DNA of 64,000 bases from Lasiosphaeris hirsuta (GCA_030549175.1 JAUKUA010000010.1:310001-374000); one strand, 5' to 3'; positions 1 to 15,600 are shown, counted from the stretch's first letter. The notes: generated by a model not told the origin, from the sequence alone. Numbers and translations are program-made.

Positions 1-618
1 GGAGGGGGTTGGATATCAAGGCTGATGTTGGTTAGATGGGGGGACTGAAATGGGTACCTGATTTGTTCAAGGATCAATGCAACTGGGGGAAGAAAGCTGT
101 GAGACTTGAGATTGCGTGTAGACTGCTTGACTACCTGTGATCAACCATCACCTTTGATCAACCATTTAGACCTGTGGAAATTATTTGGCTTACTTGAAAG
201 AGGAATAACAGGTAACTTGACATAAAATAGTGCCATTTTTTTATTTGTACCAAAAACAAATTCTTTCGCTTTCCTCCTTATTATGGCAATAAATGTAGGT
301 ATACAAAAGCCCTCTCCCCTCAAGTTCTCCAGCTATCCTGGCTTAGGGCTCTTGTTGCCCTCGGTGGTCAAGGGCGTCGTTGATGGAAAGCTGTTGGCGG
401 GCCCCCCCGCAGGTGTGGCCCATGCCCACCACTGGTGCCAGCCAACCTTCCTAGCGATAGCTTAGCTATCTTCCTGCACACCACTACTAGAATACATCAC
501 TCACTTTATCATCCCGACCTGCCCTGCCCACGTAACTACGCCGCCCTCTCGCTGGAGCCCGAAAGCTACCACATATCCCGCCTCGACCAGATCCCATACC
601 CCGCAGCTGCTCTCGTCC
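1..618. other. intergenic, downstream of the NRPS
   Basis: No convincing gene is seen. The stretch is AT-rich over 120-300 and short reading frames there have no recognisable protein pattern. It contains the 3' flank of the minus-strand NRPS, whose stop codon is at 619-621, so its polyadenylation signals should lie here, although I cannot point to one with confidence. Confidence 0.5.
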
Positions 619-3600
619 CTACTCGTGGTTTTGATCCACGTCTGCGGCCAAGCTGCGCCCGCCGACGCCAAGCCACTTGTCGCCATCCTCTCCAAGGAGC
701 GAATCCAACAGCATCCCCCCCGATGATTCCGCCGCTAGCAGCTCAATCGCGGCACACAGACAAGACAATAACCGGTCCGCCACCTCGGCCGAAACTGCCC
801 CCTCGCGATACCCGAACGCGACTTCAATGTGGTTGGGGGCATGCGAGACCGATGTGATGGCGATGTCCGAGGGGTCCTGCGCGCCGTCTGGCAGGCTGAT
901 GCTTGCGCGGTACGTGGCTCCGCCGATATCCAGCGTCCACCGCGGCGCACGGTCAAGATGATTGACGCGCGTGGTAAAGAATGTGGCTGTACTACCACCA
1001 CCACCACCACCACCACCCGCCACCTCCGCCCCGAAACACTCGGCGAGGATGGAGCGAAACCCGACCGTCTCGTGCTGAAGCCGTGTGATGTACTGGTCCT
1101 GGATGGCGTCGAGAAAATGGCGGACCGGCACGTCGCCGCCGAGAACCGTGCGCACGGGAACGATATTGGCGCAGCAGCCGGCGGCGCGGGCTGCCACGGG
1201 GTGCCCTGTGTTGCGGCCCGAAACAACCTCTCCAAAGACCACGTCGGTCATGCCCGTGTAGCGGGCGATTGTGAGCCCCCAGGCGGCCCTGATGAGCGTG
1301 GCAGCAGTGGTGGTGGTGGTGCTTCCCCCTGGACGCGATCCAAACTGGCTCGGTAGGGAGGTGGTGCGTGTGGCGTGGTGGATGAGCTTTGACGGAGCAC
1401 GTTGGTCCCGCGGAGCGATACGCGGCATCGATGAGCCCTCCAGGAGGCTGCGCCAGTAACGGACGCTCTCCTCCTTCGATGTCTCAGGGGTGGCCGAGAG
1501 TGCGGAAATGTAGTGTATGAAGTTGGAGGGCTCGGCCGAGGTCGCTCCACCCGCATAGATTGCCCTTAGGTCGTCGAGGAAGTACGACATGGAGATGGCG
1601 TCATACTCTGCGTGGCTGAGGCGGAACAGGATGCGATGCCGCGACGGGCTGGTGATGATGGCGAACTCGACAAACGGCCGGCCGAAACATGGTGGGCGGT
1701 TCATGTCTTGCGCAACCAGCCTGTTTGTGAACTCGTCCATGGTTATGTCATCATCATCCGTCTCGAAATGCGCGATGTCGGGTTGCCACTTTTGCAGCGC
1801 TACCTGCAGCAGCTGTTCCCTCGCAAAAACGTATGCCGTCCTCAAGATGCCGTGCTGTCTGACGAGCTGCCAACAGCTGGCTCTCCATTTCTCCAAGTCG
1901 CAGGGGCCCTCCCGGTCCAGGGTGACGTGTGCGAGCAGGTCGCGCGACGCCCGCAGTGCCGACGTGACGGAAAGAGCCTGGAAGTCAGTGACCGGGGCAG
2001 CATCAGTGACAACGCATCGCTCCACGAGAAGCGGCTCGATGGACTGCGCGATGAACTGGTCGGGGTCCGCAAGCGCAAGCCCTAAGGTGGAGAAGGGCTG
2101 ATAGCTTGCCCGTGGGAGGATGCTATCCGCACTTCTCGTCTCGGGGATCGCTGCTGCTAGGTCCGACAGGATAGGATGCCGGAAGATGTCGGCAACCGTC
2201 AGCGGAAGCTGGCCGGCCTCGCGGGCCTTGGCCACTAGACGCATCGCCGATATAGAGTCGCCGCCAGACAGGAAAAAGTCGTCGCCAGAACCAATCTCTT
2301 GAGGCGGTATTCGCAGCACCGCCGCCCAAAGCTGCTGCAGCTGCCTCTCCGTGTCGGTACGCGGCGCCTCTCTCGGCCGGTCAGTGGCCAGGGAGTAGCA
2401 GTGGGACGACAGGCGAGAGCGTTGGATTGTTGCCCATATTACCCGACGGTCCAGCTTGCCCGAGTCCGTCGTGGGGAGCTTGCCCACCGGGATGTACAGC
2501 CGAGGCACCATGTACGACGGCAGGGTTTCCAGCAGCGAGCTTCGCAGCTGACCAAACATGCGGCGTAGATCTTCAGAGAGTGGTAGCAAGGAGAGTGGCG
2601 TTTGCGCTCCCTGCTCCCTTGCCGGCCTTGGTCCTAGTCCGCCCCATATCTCCATGTCCACTTCCACGGCGATGGCCAGGACCGGTTCGGCTACGGGCGC
2701 GCTGGCCTCCTCGTCGGGAGCCAAGAGGCCCACCACCGCCGCGCCTGCTTGGACACCGAGTATCTTGCCGGCCCAGTGCTCGATCTCCCCAATCTCTAGC
2801 CTCTGCCCGTGTAGCTTGGCTTGGGTATCTCGTCGGCCGAGATAGGTGATTGAGCCATCCGGGGCTTGCTGTACGAGATCCCCCGTCCGATAGAACCGCC
2901 TTCCCTGTACCGGCCCAAAGTCGAAGCACTCCAGCCACGCCGGGTCGGTTACAAAGGCGTCGGCCGTCTTCTTATCGTCGCCTAGGTAGCCGCGGGCAAG
3001 GAGTGGGCCTTCAATGAGAAGCTCGCCGGGGATGCCGACAGGGACGAGATGGTGGTAGTCGGACGGGTCGACGACCCACAAGTTGCTCCCGGCGATGGCT
3101 GTCCCGATGCTGGGCGCCTCGCTCGCGTCGGTGATCTGGCGACTCGAGGTAGAAAGGATGCTGCACTCTGCCGGCCCGTATGCGTTAAACACGCGTACCC
3201 GACCACCCATCCATCTCGCCGCGGCCTCGGACCGAAGGGCTTCGCCGATGAGCACCAGAGTCTCGAGCGAGGGCACTTGCTGGGGTTGGAGCAGGCCGGC
3301 AACCGTCGGCGTCAGGTAGGCGAGGTTGACGCCCATCGCCTCCATTGCCGCCGCGAGGTTGCTCACACGGTCGTCCTCCGAGGCCACACAAACGCAGCCG
3401 CCCGTGATCAGGGGCACAAAAGTCTCTGCGATGCTGACGTCGAACGTGTAGGAAGAGAACTGGAGCGCCCTCACATTAGGTCCCGCGAAAAGGTCTCCCT
3501 CGGCTGCTAGACTTGTCGCCAATGCCCCGTGTTCCAGAACTACGCCCTTCGGGACGCCTGTGCTCCCAGATGTGAAGATGATGAATGCGGCGTTGGCCGG

Positions 3601-6600
3601 GCTTGCGTCGCAGGCCGGTCCATGCTCGGCCGTCGAGGGTAGCCCGCGCAAGAGGTGCTCATCTACAACCAGAACATGGGAAACTAGTAGCCCGTCACGT
3701 TTATCCCAGTGCTTGGATACGAGCACGACCTCGGCGCCGGTCGCTCGGGTGATGTCTTGGACCCGTTGGATTGGGTGCTTGTGGCCGATGGGTACGACGA
3801 CGCCTCCTGCCCTGAGGACAGCCAGCTGTGCGACGACAGCCCAGAGCGACTTCTCCAAGATCATGGGCACAGGAACTTCGGGGGCAACACCGAGGCTGAC
3901 AAGGTGACGGGCAAGTCGGTGGGACAGGTCGTCCAGCTCGGCATATGTCAGCTTTCCATCCCATGCACAAACAGCTTGGCTGCCGGGCTGGACAAGCTGC
4001 TGCCGGTGAACAAGCTCGTGGACGCACGCGCTGCTCCTGGGCGCTGCCGCTCGGTCCCACTTGTTCCATGCGCGGATTCTCGCAGCATCTTGGGGGCCTA
4101 GTGTGTCGATGCGAGCGAGCAGACGGCCGTCCCCGTTAGGGTGCCCTGTTGAAGATGCCACGGCGCGAAGCTGGACGAAGACGTGGCCAAGCCGTTCTAG
4201 GATGGTCCGGACCTTTTCGGATGAGATGGCCACCGGGTCAAAGCAGGCCTCGAGCTCAACGCTTTCGTCCGGTCCCGGTCCCGTGTTGCACTCTACCACG
4301 AGCGGATACCTGTGGAATGCAGAAACGGCGCTAGATCTCACCGGTTCCAGACCCGGCGGTAGCAACGACGAGGCATCCTGGCCTAGACGGTCGGCAAACG
4401 GTTGGACGACGAAGAGGTGGCCGATGCCGAGTGCCTTGTCGTCAGCTAGCATCTGGTTGATACGCTGAAGACCGACGTGCTCAAATGGTATCATCTCGGC
4501 AGCTTGTCTCTGGACAGCGCCCAGATAGTCGGCAACGGAACCGCCCCGGTCGATGCTGATGCGAACCGGCACGGTTGCGAGTGTCGGGGCAGCGATGTCC
4601 AGGATTCCTGGCACCGGCGAAGTGCGCCCCGAGAGCGGCGCCGCGAAGAGGACGTCGCGGCTGCCCGTTTCCTGAGACAGCACGAGCGCCCATGCCGCTC
4701 TGAGGAGGGTGGCGGTTGTGATGGTACTGCTCGCCCCAGCGACGGCGGCGGCAGCGGTAGTAACGCGCAGGTTGATAGTCGATGACGGCCGTGGCTGGTG
4801 GTTCGGCGACGGCATGGCAGGGAAGACAGAGCTGAGGACGCCCTTGAGCTGGGCGCGCCAGTACCCTTTGGCGTCCGAGCTTGCGTTGGCCCGCTGGAGG
4901 TACCGGATGAACCGCGTATAGGGTACGAACGTGGGCGCAGGTCGTCCCGAGCACACGTCCCGGACAGCTTCGAGCAGCTTTCGGGTGGTCCACCCGTCGT
5001 ATATGCTATGGTGGGCTGTCCAAACAAAGAAGCGAGTAGAGGAAGGGGTTATCACGACGGCGAGCCGCGTGAGCTCGGTACCAAAGTCCATGGGCTCCTC
5101 TCCGTCTTGGGAGAGATACGCCTCCAGGTCCGACGAAACCGTTCTCCACGGCACCGGGTCTCGAACGACCACCTGGGTTCCGGCCTGGGAGCCATCACCC
5201 GCAAGGATTCGTGTCCGTAGAATCGGTGCCACCTCGGATACCTTCTGCCACGCGCTTCGGAGGCGGTCGGCGTCAATGCCCTCGTCCATCTGAAAGACCC
5301 AGCGCCCGACGTAGGCCGCTCGCTCCTGCGCGGTGAGGGCGAGAAGCGCTTCCTGCAGCGGGGTGCATGGGTAGGCGTCTTCGATGGCGTCGGGCGCGGC
5401 CCTGCATTGCGTGGCAAGGCGGACCAAGTTGTCGTGCGTGTTCCATGAGATGGGCATCAGCGAGAATGGAGCGGCATCCATCTCGGCCGGGCCCGCGGGG
5501 TCCTTCCCATCGACGAGGCGAAGGCGGCTGGCAACGGTATTGGCCATGTTTTTGAGAACTGGATTCTGGAATATGTCTGCTACGCCGAGGCGGATGGCGG
5601 GCTTTGTGTCGTCTCCAGCCATGGCGACCAGGCGCATAGCGGTAACTGAGTCGCCCCCGAGGCGAAAGAAGTGGGAGGCGGGTCCGACATTGCGGGTGGT
5701 GCCGAGGACAGAGATCCAAAGATCCCGTAGCCGTGATTCCATGTCGGTCAAGGATCGCGTGGGGCTGGCCTCATCGACCAAGGCATAGCTAGCAAGCTGA
5801 TCCTCGGCCAGCGAGTTGAGAAGGGTCTTGAGTTGGCCGCGGTCCAGCTTCCCGGAAGCCGTCAGCGGCATCCGTTGTACCGGAACGTACAGCGTTGGAA
5901 CCATATACGAAGGGAGCGCTTGCGTGAGTGCGTCTTGGAGCGTGGAGAGCGAATAACGCAGAGAATCGGTGAGTGGTAGGGGCAGAGGCCCGTCCAAGAC
6001 GGCTTTGCGCTGGCTCCCATGCGTACCCTGAGCTGGGAGCTCCAGGATGGCTGCCAGGATGGGCTCGCCGCTCCGAACGCGTGGCATGGCGAGGTCGACC
6101 GCCACCGCCTGTGCTTGGTGGAAAGCTCGTTTGGTCCAGTATTCAATCTCGCCGACCTCAAGCCTTTGGCCGCGAATCTTGACCTGGCCGTCTCTTCGCC
6201 CGACATAGGTGATGGAGCCGTCGAGAGGGCTCTGTCTGACAAGGTCACCGGTTCGGTACATTCGCCGTTGCACTTGTCGGTCCGGTCGCACGAAGCCGTA
6301 CCTGGAAATGAAGGCGGGATCGGTGATGAATGCCGCTGCCGTCCTCTCCGGGTCGTGGAGGTATCCGCGAGACAAGAGGGGGCCTTCGATCAACAGCTCT
6401 CCAACGGCGCCGATGGGTACGAGGCTGTGGCCGTCTTGATCGGTAACCCACAGTGTAGCGACCAAGGGACTGCCCACGTTGCGAGATTGATCCTTATCGG
6501 TGAGGGGGCCGTTGATGGCGGCTAGGACGGTACACTCGGCGGGTCCGTACCCGTTGAACAAGATGACGCGGCCTGACCACGTTTCAACAACTGCCGGCTG

Positions 6601-9600
6601 GACCGCTTCCCCCGCCAGAACCAAGGTGCGCAGGGATGGGACTCTTGCAGGGTCGACGATGCTGGCAACGGTTGGGGTCAAGACGGAAAAGTTGACCTTC
6701 ATTGCCTCCATCGCGGTCGCTAGCCGGCTGGGGTGCATCCTGTCCGCCTCCGAGGCCACGCAAACGCAGCCACCGAACCGAAGCGTGCCGAAGATATCGA
6801 GGAGGCTGAGGTCGAAGACGTAGGCTGAATATTGCAGCGCTCTGGCACCGACACCGAGGCCAAGCCTCGCGCCATGCGCGTCCAAGCTGGCGCAGAGGCC
6901 ACCGTGCGTGAGGACGACGCCTTTGGGAAGACCCGTGGACCCTGAGGTGTAGATGACAACGGCAGCGTTCTCTGGGGTCGGACCCGGCCGAGCCGGTGGG
7001 CCGGCGCCCCCCCGGAGTGTCGCGAACAGGGCGGCGTTGACCGCCAGCTTGTGTGTGACCTCTATATCGTCTAATTTGGCCATGCACTGCTCCGATGTCA
7101 ACACGATGGGTGCCTCGGCATCGTCCAGGATGAGGCGAAGACGTTGCGTCGGGAGGTGGAGGCCCAGAGGCACAACTACTCCGCCGGCCTTGACGACTGC
7201 CAACATGGCAACAATGGTCCACATGGACTTCTCGAAGCAGAGCCCAACCATGACCTCCTCGCGGACCCCAAGGCCCTCGAGATGCGAAGCTAGCTGATCG
7301 GATAGCGCATCCATCTCGGCATATCTCATCGTGCCATCCCATGCGCATACAGCCTGGGCGTCCGGTTGCGAGAGGCACTGCTGGCGAATGCCGTGGTGGA
7401 CGCAATCCCTTGGCGCGGCGTGCCGGACATCCGAGTTCCATAGCCGCAGCTTCTCCACGTCCGAGGGAGCCAGGGCGTCTAGCTCGTCCAGTCTAGCCTC
7501 GGCGCTGCTGGCGATGGTGAGCAGTGCGTGCCGGAAGCTCTCGAGCACAAGCCTGGCCGACTCTTGGTCCATAAAGGACGTCGAGTACTGGAGAGAGAGA
7601 TGGATGCTGTCTTCACCTGCTAGGATGCTAAGACCCGCGTCGTACTCGGTGGGGTCCTCGCCAGAAATGCTTCGTATTGTCAGGCCGGAAGAGCTTGGCG
7701 CGTGTTCCGGAGACCGGCGGAAGTACGACATGGTTGTGTTGAAAAGGCTCCGCTCAGACAGTCGGATGACGTGCTGGATGCTGCTCAACGACGTCCTCTG
7801 GTGGGCAAATGCCTTCAAGAAGTCGTCCTGCACCTGCTGTGCCGCATGGGCTACCGTCGCCGGCAGCTCGCCGAGCCGTATCCGCGAAACCATCATGTTA
7901 ATCATGGGGCCAACTATGTCGTTGGCGCCTGGGACGGGCGCATCCCTGCCATTGGTCAGGTAGCCAAAAGTGATGTCTCTGGATCCCGTGTACCGCGCCA
8001 ACACGACAGCCCATGCCAGCTGCATCATGTTGGCCATGGTCACGCCATGGGCGTCGCGGAAGCCGTGCAGGGCCGCGGGACTCTCCACCCGCGCCGCCAC
8101 GGTTGCCAGGGATCTTGTCTTGGTTGTTGGGGTGGTCGACGGTGGGAGGTAGCACGGCTGCACACCAGCGAGCCGATCAGTCCAGTAGGTCAGGGATTCG
8201 GCTTCCGGTGTCTGCTGCAGAAAGTGTACGTAGGTGCCGTACGAGGGAGCAGGCGATTCCGGTAGAGACCCGTGGTACGCGCTGACGACGTCCCGAAGGA
8301 TCAGGCTAAGCGAGGCGGCATCTACGAGAGCGTGGCTGGCCTCGAGCTTCGCATACGTCGCCCCCGACTTGGCTACGCAGAGAGTTAGGCGATGGGGCGG
8401 CTGGCCGTCTCTATATGTGGCCGGCTCCTCCCGGGAAAGCAATACGGCGACATCGCCTATCCCATGGTGCTGGACGGTGCGGATCTGCGGCCTCCACCGT
8501 TTCAGTACCACCTGGTAGAACAAGTGATCTTGGCTGGTCGAAGTTTGGACAAATGTCGTCCGCAAGATCGAATGTCGTCTGACAACCGCTTCCCAGGCTT
8601 GTGAGAGCCTGCCGAGGTCGACCCGGCTGGCCGCCTCGGAGGTCTGTAGTTCGCATATCTGCTGCACATTGTATGTCGCGTGGCCCTTGATCTGGCTTGT
8701 GGCGATGCCTTGCTGGATCGGAGAGCAAGGATACACATCCTCAACCTCGTCCAAGTCGGTGATTCCTGCTTGAGTGGTGAGGTCGGCCCGTATTCGGGAA
8801 AGTCCCTCGTACGTGAGGTTCATCCCTACGAGATCGCCTGGGTTGATATGTGGCGGTGAAGCAGCAAGCTGCCTGAGAATCTTCTTCAAGGAAAAGCTGC
8901 GAGTTTGAATTCTCGCATCTTGTAAATTGCCATCGGCCGTATCCGCCTTGGCTTTCAGAGCGAGCCGAGCTATGGACGCGCTCTGTAGGACGTCTCGGAC
9001 GGTTATGGAGATAGCATGCTGATTGCGACTTTGGGAGACCACCCGCATTGCGCTGATGGAATCTCCGCCCATGCTGAGGAACGACCGATTCATGGCTACC
9101 TTTTCAGCTGGTAGCCTCAGCACCTCGGCTACAACGGCATGGAGCTTTCGCTGCAAATCATTCTCAGGGGCCTCCGGAGCATCCACCTTGCGGCCCACAG
9201 CGATGCTTTCGAGGTCATCGGTGCTCATCCCCTCAAGCCATTGCATCAGCCTTCGGCGGTCGATCTTGTTGGAGCTGTTCTGGGGTAGGGACCGCAGGGA
9301 TATCCAGGTGCTCGGAATCATGTATGAGGGGACATGTTCGACGAGCTGCTCATGCACGCGCGAGACGAGGGAGTTTGCGAGCTGGGCTTGATCTGGTGCC
9401 GTTGGTTGAAGCTCTTGGATGGCCGGACCCGATGCCTTTAGCTTGCTAAAAGTCAGCAATGCGACGAGACGGGACTCGGCGGGGCCTCGTGTAGGATAAA
9501 GGACGACAGCATCACCGACAGACTCGTGTCGCTTCAGGTGATGCTCAATCTCCCCTATCTCGACTCGCTGACCGCGGATCTTGACCTGGCTGTCCCTCCT

Positions 9601-12600
9601 GCCGACATATGTAAGTGAGCCGTCGCCGTTCTGCCTCACCAAGTCCCCGGTTCGGTAGAAGCGGCGCGCACCACTCGAGGTCCCGCTAGCATCGGCGAAC
9701 CCGTACTGTGCCAGCCAGCCGGGATTGCTGATGAACGCCGCTGAAGATTTCTCGGGGTTGTTGAGGTAACCGCGCGCGAGGAGCGGCCCTTCAATGAGTA
9801 GCTCACCAACAGAACCGATGGGAAGTAGGCGATGGAAATCTTGCTCGTCTACGACCCAGAGACCTCCGGCAACAGCGCGGCCGATGTTTGGCGTCTCTGC
9901 AACGTCGGTAAGCTCGTTACACGTCGAAACGATGCAGCATTCTGCAGGGCCGTACGCGTTGAAGACGCGCATCCGGCCGAGCCAGGGCTCGATGTGCTCG
10001 GCTTGGGTGGCCTCTCCACCAACGACCAGCGTTCGCAACCCCGGCACATCAGATGGGTTGAGGGTGGGGAGGACTCTTGGGGGCAAAAAGGTGTAGTTAA
10101 CATCCATCTTCCTCATCGCCCCTGCTACGTCGCCCAACCGTTCCTCCTCTGACGGCATGCACACGCACCCGCCGAACTGGAGTGTCGTGATCATGTCGTG
10201 CAGCGAGATGTCAAAGGTGAAACTGGCAAATTGGAACGCGCGGGTCTCGGGATCCATACCGAACCTCGCACCATGGGCCTGCATCCCGGTCGACATGCTG
10301 GCGTGCTCGAGCACCACGCCCTTCGGTGTCCCCGTGGAGCCAGAGGTGTAGATGATGAAGGCGGCGTTGCTCGGGCTGGCCCGGCTCTCGACGCGGCGCT
10401 GGGGTGGGTTGGGTAGGGACCTAAGTAGGTCATCATCGACCGCTAGAATGTGACCTATACCGGGGAAGCGAGATATGTGCCGCTGCGTTGTCAGCACGAC
10501 TCGGGCCCTGGTGTCGTCAAGGATGGCCTGTACACGCTGGGCCGGCTCGGCAGCCACAGGAACTACGACACCGCTGGCCTTGAGAACCGCAAGTATGGAT
10601 ACGACGGCCCACTTGGACTTGCCGAAGCATACTGGCACGGCGACCTCAGGTCCAACGCCTAGACCGACCAGCTTATGTGCTAACTTGTCTGCGAGGGCAT
10701 CTAGCTCGCCGTGGCCAAGGTCGCCATCCCAGGAGCAGATGGCTGGTGCGTCGGGACGAGTGAGCCCAGCCTCCCTCACCAGCTCGTGGACCAAGGTCTG
10801 CTTCTTGTTCGGGATCTGGGCGTTCCATCGGACCAGCTGCGCTACTTCCTCGGGGCTGACGATGCTGAGATCGCCGACGAGCACATCCCCCTCCCGCCCT
10901 CCATTCTCTCCATTCTTCTCCAGGATCTGGGCCAGCTGAGTGAGCGTGTGCTGAAACCTGCCGAGGAGGCGACCGAGGAGGGCGCTCGAGACAATTGCCT
11001 CATCGAACCGGACGCTGACCTGCATTGCCGAGGAATCACCGCCCAGGCCCGTTATGCACTCAACGGAAAGGCCATAGTCATCAGCCCCCGTGCTTGGCGC
11101 GCTGTAGAGCTCTAACCCGAGCAGAGGCGCAGTCATGAGGCTGCTTCGAACTTCGGCGGGCTGTACGGTGAAAAGATGGCCAATGTCCAGTCTGACGCCG
11201 ATAAGACGGTGTATGTTCTGCAGCCCTGTATGCTCTACACGGCAGCGTCAGTGTTTTCTGTTTCGAGCCGTGCCGTGCTAGAAGCAAGCCGGGAGGGACA
11301 TAACATATACGTACCAAAGGGTATCATCGACACCATCTGCTGCTGTACGGCAGCTAGGTAGTCGACGACTGGTTCTGTCTTGTCGATGCACATGCGCACT
11401 GGCACCGTTGTTATTGTCGGCGCTAGCATATCAAAGATGCCCCTGACGGGCGCGGTCCGCCCTGTGAGAACAGTTCCAAAGACCACATCAGCACCGCTTT
11501 GCGAAGAGATGACCAGCGCCCATGCCGCTCGCAGAAAGGCGGCCATGGTGATGTGGCTCGGCCTTGGTGGTATTGTGAACTCGCGTGTCATCGTCTGGGT
11601 TGGGTTGGGCTGGGGGGATGACTTTGGCTGCGGAGGGAACGGGTCGGGGACTTTGCCGCCCAGCTGCGACCGCCAGAAAGATTCAGCTGCTACTATGCTG
11701 CACTTGGTCAGGTAGCTGATGAATCTGTTGAATGGTGGCGAGGGAGGGATGCTGTATTGTCCATGATACAGGTGCGCGGCGGCGTCGAACAGTCTCGCCC
11801 AGCTCCAGCCATCATAAACGCCATGGTGTGCAGTGAATGCGAAATACTGCTGGCCCTTTGCGACACCAAGGATGGCAAGACGTACCAGGGGCGACCCGTA
11901 CGTCATCAAATCCTTGATGCTATCCGCCAGATATTGGTCCAGGTCGGGGCCAGAGAACCATGTAATGTCGTCACGTACAACCACCTGCAGAGCCCGGCTA
12001 AGCTCTCCTGGCACGATTCTCGTTCTCAGCAAAGGCGCGGCCCGGGCAACAGCGACCCAGGCCTCTTGAAACCGCGCGCAGTTCATGGTCGGGGGGATCC
12101 GGTACACCCACCTGTTTACGTATGCGCGGGGCTGTTGGGCCGTAATAGCCATCAGACCCTCCTGAAGAGGCGTGCATGGGTAGACGTCTTCAATGGCTTC
12201 AACAGGTATCCCGCACCGCTCAGCAATGCGATGCAATCGCTCGTCGAGCGTTGACGATGCATTACCGCCTCCTTCGCCTTGAAAACGCTCAAGTTCTTGC
12301 CAGAGGGCAAACTGCGGCGGTCCCCTGTCATCTTGGCCGTCCTCCCTCGCCTCCGCCTCTCCCTCCCCTCTCTCTTCCCGGTTCTTCCCCTCTCCACTAC
12401 GCAGCATTGTCTTGCCCTTTTGGTCGATGAAGCTTGCCATATCTGCCAGTTTTGGGCAGCGGAACACATCGGCCACAGTGAGCGCAAGGCCGGCGGCATC
12501 GGCCCTGGACACGAGGCGCATCGCCGTGAACGAGTCACCACCCGAGCGGAGGAAGTGGTCCTTAACGCCAACCTGCCCGAGCTCGACGCCGAGGACATTA

Positions 12601-15600
12601 GCCCAGATTGTCTGCAGGGTTTTCTCTGTAGTCGTAGTAGGCGGGAAAGCCTTGCCAGCAGCGCCAAAAAGGCCGTACTGGGTGAGAGAATGCTCGGGTA
12701 AGCCTTGCAGAACCTGGCACAGCGCACGGCGGTCGAGCTTGCCCGAACTGGTGCATGGTAGCCGTGAAAAGGGGACGAAAAGCCGTGGCACCATGTATGA
12801 GGGCAGTGCCTCGCTGAGTGAGGCATGTAGGCTGGAAAAGGTAACCCTCAGCTCGTCAGACATCGGGAGCAGTCCCTCAGGGGATCGGCTGTTGGGGGCG
12901 TGTTCGCCGTGCGCCTCGACCGAAACCGCCAGCGCGGGATTGCCGGGCTTGCCACCGGGCATAATGAGGCTGACGGCCACCATCTTAAAGGCTTCCGGTA
13001 GCGCCTTCTTAGTCTTGTGCTCGATCTCGCCCATCTCAACACGCTGCCCTCGTATCTTGACCTGTGTATCCTTGCGGCCAATGTAGATGATCTCGCCCAC
13101 GGCGTTCTGCCGTACCAAGTCGCCGGTCCGGTAAAACCGGCGTCCATACGTTTCGGGATTCGCTGCGGCCCAGGAAGGGTTGGTGACGAATGAGGCGTCT
13201 GTTTTGGCCTTGTCGTTGAGATAACCACGGCCTAATAGGGGGCCTCCGATCCACAGCTCACCGATGCCACCGATAGGGCAGACAGCACCATATGTGCTGT
13301 TGATCACCCACACCCCACCGACCAAGACGCGCCCGATATTGGAGGGCTGAGTGGTGGGGCCCAAGGGCCCGTTGCAAGTCGTATAGACGGAGCATTCCGA
13401 AGGGCCGTACCCATTTATGACACCAACCCTGCCGTCTGCAAGGAAACCCTCTACCAGAGCTGCCTTGACAGCCTCGCCGCCAAGGACAAGTGTCCGCAGG
13501 GTGGTCAACTTCGGCACGTCCAACAGCCCTGCCACGGTGGGAGTGAGCTGGGCGAGGTTAGCAGCGTAGGTATTGATGGCCCCCTGAAGGTTGTTCATGC
13601 GCTCGTCCTCGGATATGACGCACACGCAACCGCCGCGCGTAATGGTGGCCCAGATGTCGCTGATGCTTGCATCAAATGTGTACGCGGCGAATTGGAGCGC
13701 CCTCGTGCTCGAATTCATCCCGTAGGCCTCGCCGTGAGCTTGGAAGCTCGCACACAGGGAGGAGTGCGTCAACACAACCCCTTTCGGTACGCCTGTGCTG
13801 CCCGATGTGTAGATGATGAATGCAGCGTTTTCTGACTTGACCGACTCCCATACTGGGTTCGATGGGGCAGGAGGCAGCTGAGAAAGCAGATCCTGGTCGA
13901 CGGGGACGACGTGTGGGATCACATCACCAAAGCGGGGAGCATAGCGGCGTGTTGTGAGCATTACGGGGGCCCGTATATCAGTCAAGATCCCATGAAGGCG
14001 CTGCGTGGGGTGCTTCGGGTTGACCGAGACGACGACGCCGCCTGCCTTGAGAACTAAAAAGGGAACACGTCAGCTAGGATTTCCTCTGACGAAAAAAAAA
14101 AAAAACCACAGTTAGGGAGTCGGGGGCGGGGGGAGGGACACGTACCGGCTAACTGGGCCACGACAGCCCACCGAGACTTATCAAGACAGAGCGCCACCGT
14201 AACTTCTGGACCCACGGCCAAGTCTGCCGCCAGATGGTGAGCGAGTTGGTCAGCCGCGTCTTCCAGTTCTCCGTACGTCATATCCCCATCCCACGCACAC
14301 ACTGCCTTGGCTTCGGGCCGGACCAGCCGCTGGCGGCGTACGAGGTCGTGGATGCAATCCCGCTCACCAGCCTCACCCGGCGAGGGGCTGTTCCATTCGC
14401 AGAGTCTTGCCACATCGCGGTCCGCCACGATGCGTGCATCGCGAAGTGGTGAGTCGATATTCCTTATTATCCACTGCACCGCCTGCAGCAAGCAGGCTAG
14501 GGCCCGGGACGCCCCGTCTGCAGAAATGTAAGTAGGCGAGTGCTGTAGCATCACGGTGATGTTTCTGTCGGATGCAAAGACGTTGACGTTGGCGTCGTAC
14601 TCGGTCGGGTCTTCGACTGTGACAATATCCATCGTGACGCTGGCCCCATCGGCGCCCTGCGGCGGCGCGTGGCGATACGACAAGGACGTATTAAAGAGGC
14701 TTTGACCCTCAAGCCGCAGGGAATGCCAGATGTCCACCAGGGCGGCATGTTGGTGGTCGAAGCCGTCGAGAAAATCGGTTTGCACTTGCACAAGACCCTG
14801 TCGAGTGCTCATCTCGGGACGAAGCTGGATGCGAGCCGCCATGATATTGATAAGCGGGCCGACGAGGTCGTTGACCCTGTCGATCGGCGCATCCCGACCG
14901 CTGGTGAGGTAACCAAACGAAACGTCTTGGGAGCCCGTGTATTGAGACAGCACCAAAGCCCAGGCGAGCTGAAACACGGTTGCTACGGTCACGCCGTGCG
15001 TCTTACCAAACTCCTGAATATGTCTGGCGTTTTCGAGCTCCTGTGTCACCATCCCTTGGGGCTGCCGTTCGGCTGCTATCTCGGCCGTCGCTCCGGGGAA
15101 GCCGCTTTCCGTCAACGCCGGTAAGTAGCACGGCTCAGCGCCAGCCAACCGAGTGCTCCAGAACCCGACAGCTTCAAGAGCCGGAGTTTGCTGCAGGTAC
15201 GACACATAGGTGCGATAGTGTGGAGGTGCAGGGCCCTCCGTCGTAAGGAGGCCGTCGTAGGCCTGGGTGAGCTCCCTCTGTAGCAGACTAAGCGATGATG
15301 CGTCAACAAGAGCGTGGCTAATCATGAGCCGCGCATAGACGCGGCCCGAAGTGGTAGAGTACACGGTCAGTTGGTGGCTAGGCTCACCAGCGCCGCCAAT
15401 GGAGATATCTGTCTTGACAGCGAGCTCCGATTCCATCTTGTTGTCGTCGCAGTGGACGTGTTTCACGCCGCCACGGTATGACCTGAGCACCAACTGATTG
15501 AATAGGCCGTGCTCCGAGTCGGATGCAGCGGGCAGGAAAATTGTTCTCAGTGTCGAGTGACGATCCACGAGAGTCTGCCATGCTTTGAGGATCCCTTCGG